From an uncultured Acetatifactor sp. (lineage in GTDB: Bacteria > Bacillota > Clostridia > Lachnospirales > Lachnospiraceae), in contig CAJUTJ010000029.1 in the NCBI GenBank assembly GCA_910589655.1, positions 27,061-91,060 on the forward strand: a stretch of 64,000 bases of DNA. Direction: 5' to 3'. The notes under the pieces are model-generated. The model saw only the letters and a program-made list of their open reading frames with translations, was not told the origin of the DNA and searched no databases. Numbering within the stretch: the first letter of the stretch is position 1; each line of letters starts with the position of its first letter. Of this stretch, positions 61,067-64,000 are shown one piece after another. A program made the position numbers and the translations under genes.

Positions 61067-62254
61067 ATGGCTCAACAGGATAAATTGCCCCATACGAAAA
61101 TATTGTATATGGATTGGAACTGCTATGGCGGACAGGATATGAAACTTGCCTTGCAGCGCTGCGGCGCTGTGCTGTCCTATTATCCCTTTTCTCCCAGAAC
61201 AGACCGCAATGACGCCGTCTTTGAGGAGGACTTCGGCAATGCTATCCGTTCCGTTTCACCGCAATTTGTTTTTTCTTTTAATTATTTTCCCATTATTTCC
61301 AAGGTCTGTAATGCTTTGGAAGTGACATATGTGTCATGGGTGTACGATAATCCCTTGGTTTCTCTATATTCTTATACCCTTGCCAATCCTTGGAACAGAG
61401 TGTTTCTCTTTGACAAACAAGAGTATTTGTTCTTCCGCAATAACGGCATTCCCACCGTCCGTTATCTGCCATTGGCCGCCGCGCCTGCCAGATTGGGCTC
61501 CGATGCCTCATCTCCCGCTATTCTACAAAAATATCAGGCCGACATTTCCTTTGTAGGTTCTTTATATACAGAACCAAAGCACCGATTGTACAGCCGCCTT
61601 CAGAATCTTCCCGACTTTACCAAGGGATATCTGGATGCCGTTATGCAGGTTCAGGGGCATGTATACGGCATTTCCATTGTGGAAGAATTATTAAATGAAG
61701 ACATCCTTTCCGATTTGCGCAAAGCTTGTCCCTGTCCGCCCAACAGTGACGGAGTTGAAACGGAAAGTTATCTGTACAGCAATTATTTTCTGCTGCGCCA
61801 AATTACGGCTATGGAGCGCACTGAGCTGATCCAAAAAATTTCCTCTAAGTATCCTCTGCAGCTATACACAAAAGATAATACTTATCGCTGTCCCGGCTGT
61901 AATAACCACGGACCTATCGATTATTATTCGGAGGCTCCTTATGTATTCCGCCACAGCAGAATTAACCTGAATATCTCCTTGCGCAGCATAAAAAGCGGCA
62001 TTCCTCTGCGGGCTTTTGACATCATGGGAAGTCAGGGTTTTCTTCTGAGCAATTTTCAGGAAGACTTTCTGGAGTATTTTACGCCTGACGAGGATTTTGT
62101 ATATTATACGGACAGGGAAGATTTGATGAAGCAAGTTGAATATTACTTGTCACACGAAAAAGAAAGACTTGAAATCTGCCGAAACGGTTATGAGAAAATT
62201 CTGCTTTCCCACACTTATGAAAACAGAATCCCCATACTGTTCGGCGATCTGTAA
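61067..62254 (+). CDS. CgeB-like glycosyltransferase
   Basis: About 395 residues from ATG at 61067 (AAAGGAAAGAA box); the ATG at 61049 starts with GGAGG itself and is likely part of the ribosome site. KILYMDWNCYGGQDMKLALQ opens the protein, then FSFNYFPIISKVCNA, WVYDNPLVSLY and NLNISLRSIKSGIPLRAFDI followed by GFLLSNFQEDFLEYF. A CPGC pair (about residue 280) is not in its siblings. It is the third gene of the plus-strand unit. Confidence 0.88.
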   Translation: MAQQDKLPHTKILYMDWNCYGGQDMKLALQRCGAVLSYYPFSPRTDRNDAVFEEDFGNAIRSVSPQFVFSFNYFPIISKVCNALEVTYVSWVYDNPLVSLYSYTLANPWNRVFLFDKQEYLFFRNNGIPTVRYLPLAAAPARLGSDASSPAILQKYQADISFVGSLYTEPKHRLYSRLQNLPDFTKGYLDAVMQVQGHVYGISIVEELLNEDILSDLRKACPCPPNSDGVETESYLYSNYFLLRQITAMERTELIQKISSKYPLQLYTKDNTYRCPGCNNHGPIDYYSEAPYVFRHSRINLNISLRSIKSGIPLRAFDIMGSQGFLLSNFQEDFLEYFTPDEDFVYYTDREDLMKQVEYYLSHEKERLEICRNGYEKILLSHTYENRIPILFGDL

Positions 62255-62273
62255 TAGAGAAGGGAGAACGATT

Positions 62274-63200
62274 ATGGCCCAATTTTCAAAAGAATATTTT
62301 CTGAGGGAAACACGGGACGGTTTTTATATCGAACCCATGGTAAAATGCTGCTGGGCAGCAGAAATTGAAGTTTTAGAGGTTTTTGCTGAAATATGCGATA
62401 AATATAATCTTGTCTTCTTTGCGGACTATGGCACTCTTCTAGGCGCAGTGCGTCATCAAGGTTTTATTCCTTGGGATGACGACATGGATATCTGCATGTT
62501 TCGGGAAGACTATGAGCATTTTCTCCGGATAGCTCCGGATGTGCTTCCCAAAGACTGGTGTGTACATAGCATTTATGAAAACAATTTTCATGATCAACTG
62601 CATGCCACAATAAATAACACAAATAAAATCGATTATTCTCCGGAGCATTTAAAACGTTTTCACGGCTGCCCGTATTCCGTGGGGCTGGATATCTACCCGC
62701 TGGACACTCTGGCGCCTTCTCCCGAAGAGGATCAAACGGTATGCGAGCTTATAAAAGTGCTGTCACATACCGCTCAGATCTATGAGAGCAATCCCTCCGA
62801 AGCCGAAGAACTGCTTCCCGATCTGGAGAATATGTGCAACGTCACCTTTGACCGATCACGTAATATTAAAAATCAGCTGATGCGGCTGGCCAATCAAGTA
62901 GCTCAGATTTATAATAGTACCGCCGGAGCGGATTGCATTGTTTCAAATTATGAAGGCCATATTAGAAGAAACCGTAAACTGCATCTTCAGCCTGCATGGT
63001 TCCGCGAACGCATTGAGCTTCCCTTCGAGACTGTCACCGTTCCGGCTCCGAAGGAGTATGACCTTATCCTGCGGCAATATTATGGTGATTATATGACCCC
63101 TGTTCAGGGTACACAGTCCCACGATTATCCTTTTTATAAAAAGCAGGAAAAAATATTGGCAGAATGCTGGGCAAAGATGAAACAAGAAGGCTCACTATAA
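62274..63200 (+). CDS. licD: LicD-family phosphotransferase, copy 3
   Basis: 308 residues from ATG at 62274 behind AAGGGAG; the longer open frame overlaps the previous gene and is not used. GTLLGAVRHQGFIPWDDDMD and FHGCPYSVGLDIYPLD are the family blocks. It is most similar to copy 1 (FSKEYFLRETRDGFYIEPM against FSKDFFQGETRDDFYIEPM). It is the last gene before flagellin, co-transcribed with two CgeB-type transferases, so a phospho- or phosphono-substituent on that glycan is expected. Confidence 0.9.
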   Translation: MAQFSKEYFLRETRDGFYIEPMVKCCWAAEIEVLEVFAEICDKYNLVFFADYGTLLGAVRHQGFIPWDDDMDICMFREDYEHFLRIAPDVLPKDWCVHSIYENNFHDQLHATINNTNKIDYSPEHLKRFHGCPYSVGLDIYPLDTLAPSPEEDQTVCELIKVLSHTAQIYESNPSEAEELLPDLENMCNVTFDRSRNIKNQLMRLANQVAQIYNSTAGADCIVSNYEGHIRRNRKLHLQPAWFRERIELPFETVTVPAPKEYDLILRQYYGDYMTPVQGTQSHDYPFYKKQEKILAECWAKMKQEGSL

Positions 63201-63279
63201 CAAACGCGAACGCTGAAAAATTTAAAGCATAATACAACATGTAATGCAATTTTCTATCCAGTTAGCAAATAGAAAAAAA

Positions 63280-63303
63280 GGGAACCGATAAATATCGGTT
63301 CCC
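63280..63303 (-). terminator. Strong intrinsic terminator of the flagellin gene
   Basis: GGGAACCGATA/TATCGGTTCCC, an 11-bp perfect stem with a 2-base loop, followed on the minus strand by seven T residues. It lies about 30 bp after the flagellin stop. Confidence 0.93.
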
Positions 63304-63330
63304 TTAATAAATGCTATTTTGATACCATGA

Positions 63331-64000
63331 TTACTGCAGTAAGGAAAGTACGCCCTGATTAGCCTGATTGGACTGAGCCAGCATTGCCTGACCTGCCTGT
63401 GCCAAAATGTTATTATTTGCATACTTAACCATCTCGGTTGCCATATCGGTATCACGGATACGGCTCTCTGCTGCGGTGGTGTTCTCTACAACGTTATCCA
63501 AGTTGTTGATGGTGTGCTCCAGTCTGTTCTGGATTGCACCAAGGTCTGCACGCTGGTTGTTCAGAGCCTTGATTGCTCCCTTTACGGAATCAATTGTTCC
63601 CTTTGCACCGGCAACGGTTGAAACCTTAACAGCGTTTACAGACAAACCGGTAGAGTTCATCTTAGCGATGGTTACACTAATCTGGTTAGCAGCGCTGCTC
63701 TCGGCGCCTACCTGAAGACCTACAGCGGAAAAAGTACCGTCTAACAGCATCTTCTCATTGAAGGTTGTGGTGGATGCTACACGGTCAATCTCGGAAATCA
63801 GGTTGTTCACTTCCTTCTGGATGTAGTCCTGATCCTCGGACTGGTTCGTGCCGTTTGCCGCCTTAACTGCCAGCTCGTTCATTCTCTGAAGCATATCATG
63901 TACTTCGTTCAAAGCGCCTTCAGCCGTCTGTACGCAGGATACGCCGTCCTGTGCATTTGCGGATGCCTGTGTAAGGCCTCTCACCTGACGTCTCATCTTC
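63331..64000 (-). CDS. hag: Flagellin, N-terminus cut by window edge
   Basis: Structural subunit of the flagellar filament. The visible 223 residues include the end of the N-terminal D0/D1 block (RGLTQASANAQDGVSCVQTA, then LNEVHDMLQRMNELAVKAAN) and the whole C-terminal D1/D0 block (GAIQNRLEHTINNLDNVVEN, AESRIRDTDMATEMVKYANN, NILAQAGQAMLAQSNQANQG, ending VLSLLQ). The middle is only about 70 residues, so this is a short flagellin without large outer domains, as in many Lachnospiraceae. Its Ser/Thr-rich exposed stretch is the likely site of glycosylation. About 50 N-terminal residues are outside the window. Confidence 0.97.
   Translation of the reverse strand, partial: KMRRQVRGLTQASANAQDGVSCVQTAEGALNEVHDMLQRMNELAVKAANGTNQSEDQDYIQKEVNNLISEIDRVASTTTFNEKMLLDGTFSAVGLQVGAESSAANQISVTIAKMNSTGLSVNAVKVSTVAGAKGTIDSVKGAIKALNNQRADLGAIQNRLEHTINNLDNVVENTTAAESRIRDTDMATEMVKYANNNILAQAGQAMLAQSNQANQGVLSLLQ

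Noticed and set aside
61862..62134. Minus-strand frame within the CgeB-like gene
   Set aside because: Antisense shadow of a well-supported gene, with no start signal.

Overview
The window looks like a chromosomal stretch from a flagellated member of the Clostridia, most likely Lachnospiraceae. The evidence is AGGAGG-type ribosome sites, strong sigma-A promoters with 17-bp spacers, clostridial ABC exporters, GH25 hydrolases and CgeB-like enzymes, and a flagellin gene at the right edge. The assignment comes from protein families only. Almost everything builds, exports or decorates a surface glycan. I see no rRNA, tRNA, CRISPR array, transposase or integrase.

Layout. (1) 1-11.8 kb, minus strand: one unit from a promoter at 11.75 kb. 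It holds a giant GH25 protein with acidic repeats, rmlB, rmlA, a second GH25 protein, rmlC, an ABC polysaccharide exporter (wzm, wzt) and an edge-truncated methyltransferase. (2) 12.1-13.3 kb, plus strand: a membrane-anchored SGNH-like protein that lacks the nucleophile, ending at a bidirectional terminator. (3) 13.3-28.2 kb, minus: a ~15 kb unit starting with pseI and pseG, then an SGNH hydrolase, GtrII-like and GtrB-like proteins, wecE and five large polytopic membrane proteins, including a GT-C transferase. (4) 28.6-30.4 kb, minus: a three-gene unit with a RelA/SpoT-type nucleotide synthetase and two unknown proteins; it looks foreign to the glycan genes. (5) 30.6-40.2 kb: pepM, a LicC/PntC-like cytidylyltransferase, ppd and phnW, which together make and probably CMP-activate 2-aminoethylphosphonate, plus an FkbM-like protein, an ATP-grasp protein and a methyltransferase-GT2 fusion. 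(6) 40.5-63.2 kb: three LicD-type phosphotransferases, four CgeB-type glycosyltransferase modules, several GT2, methyltransferase and FkbM fusions, an opine-dehydrogenase-like protein, a broken GT2-methyltransferase gene and small helical unknowns. (7) 63.3-64 kb, minus: the C-terminal part of flagellin with a strong terminator.

How it fits together (inference): RmlA and RmlB supply dTDP-4-keto-6-deoxyglucose, which RmlC and WecE divert towards rhamnose and 4-amino-6-deoxygalactose sugars. PseG and PseI make a nonulosonic (pseudaminic-type) acid, although PseB, PseC, PseH and PseF are not seen here. PepM, Ppd and PhnW make aminoethylphosphonate, the LicC/PntC-like enzyme activates it, and LicD proteins could attach it. 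The CgeB, GT2, FkbM and methyltransferase set beside flagellin suggests that flagellin or another envelope polymer carries the glycan.

The most unusual feature is between the genes. Many leaders are built from repeated modules: one or two hairpins, then an ATG fused to a Shine-Dalgarno-like GGAG, GGAAG or GGGAG, often tandemly multiplied just upstream of the real start codon. At least one module lies inside a coding region. These cassettes are described as several families below.
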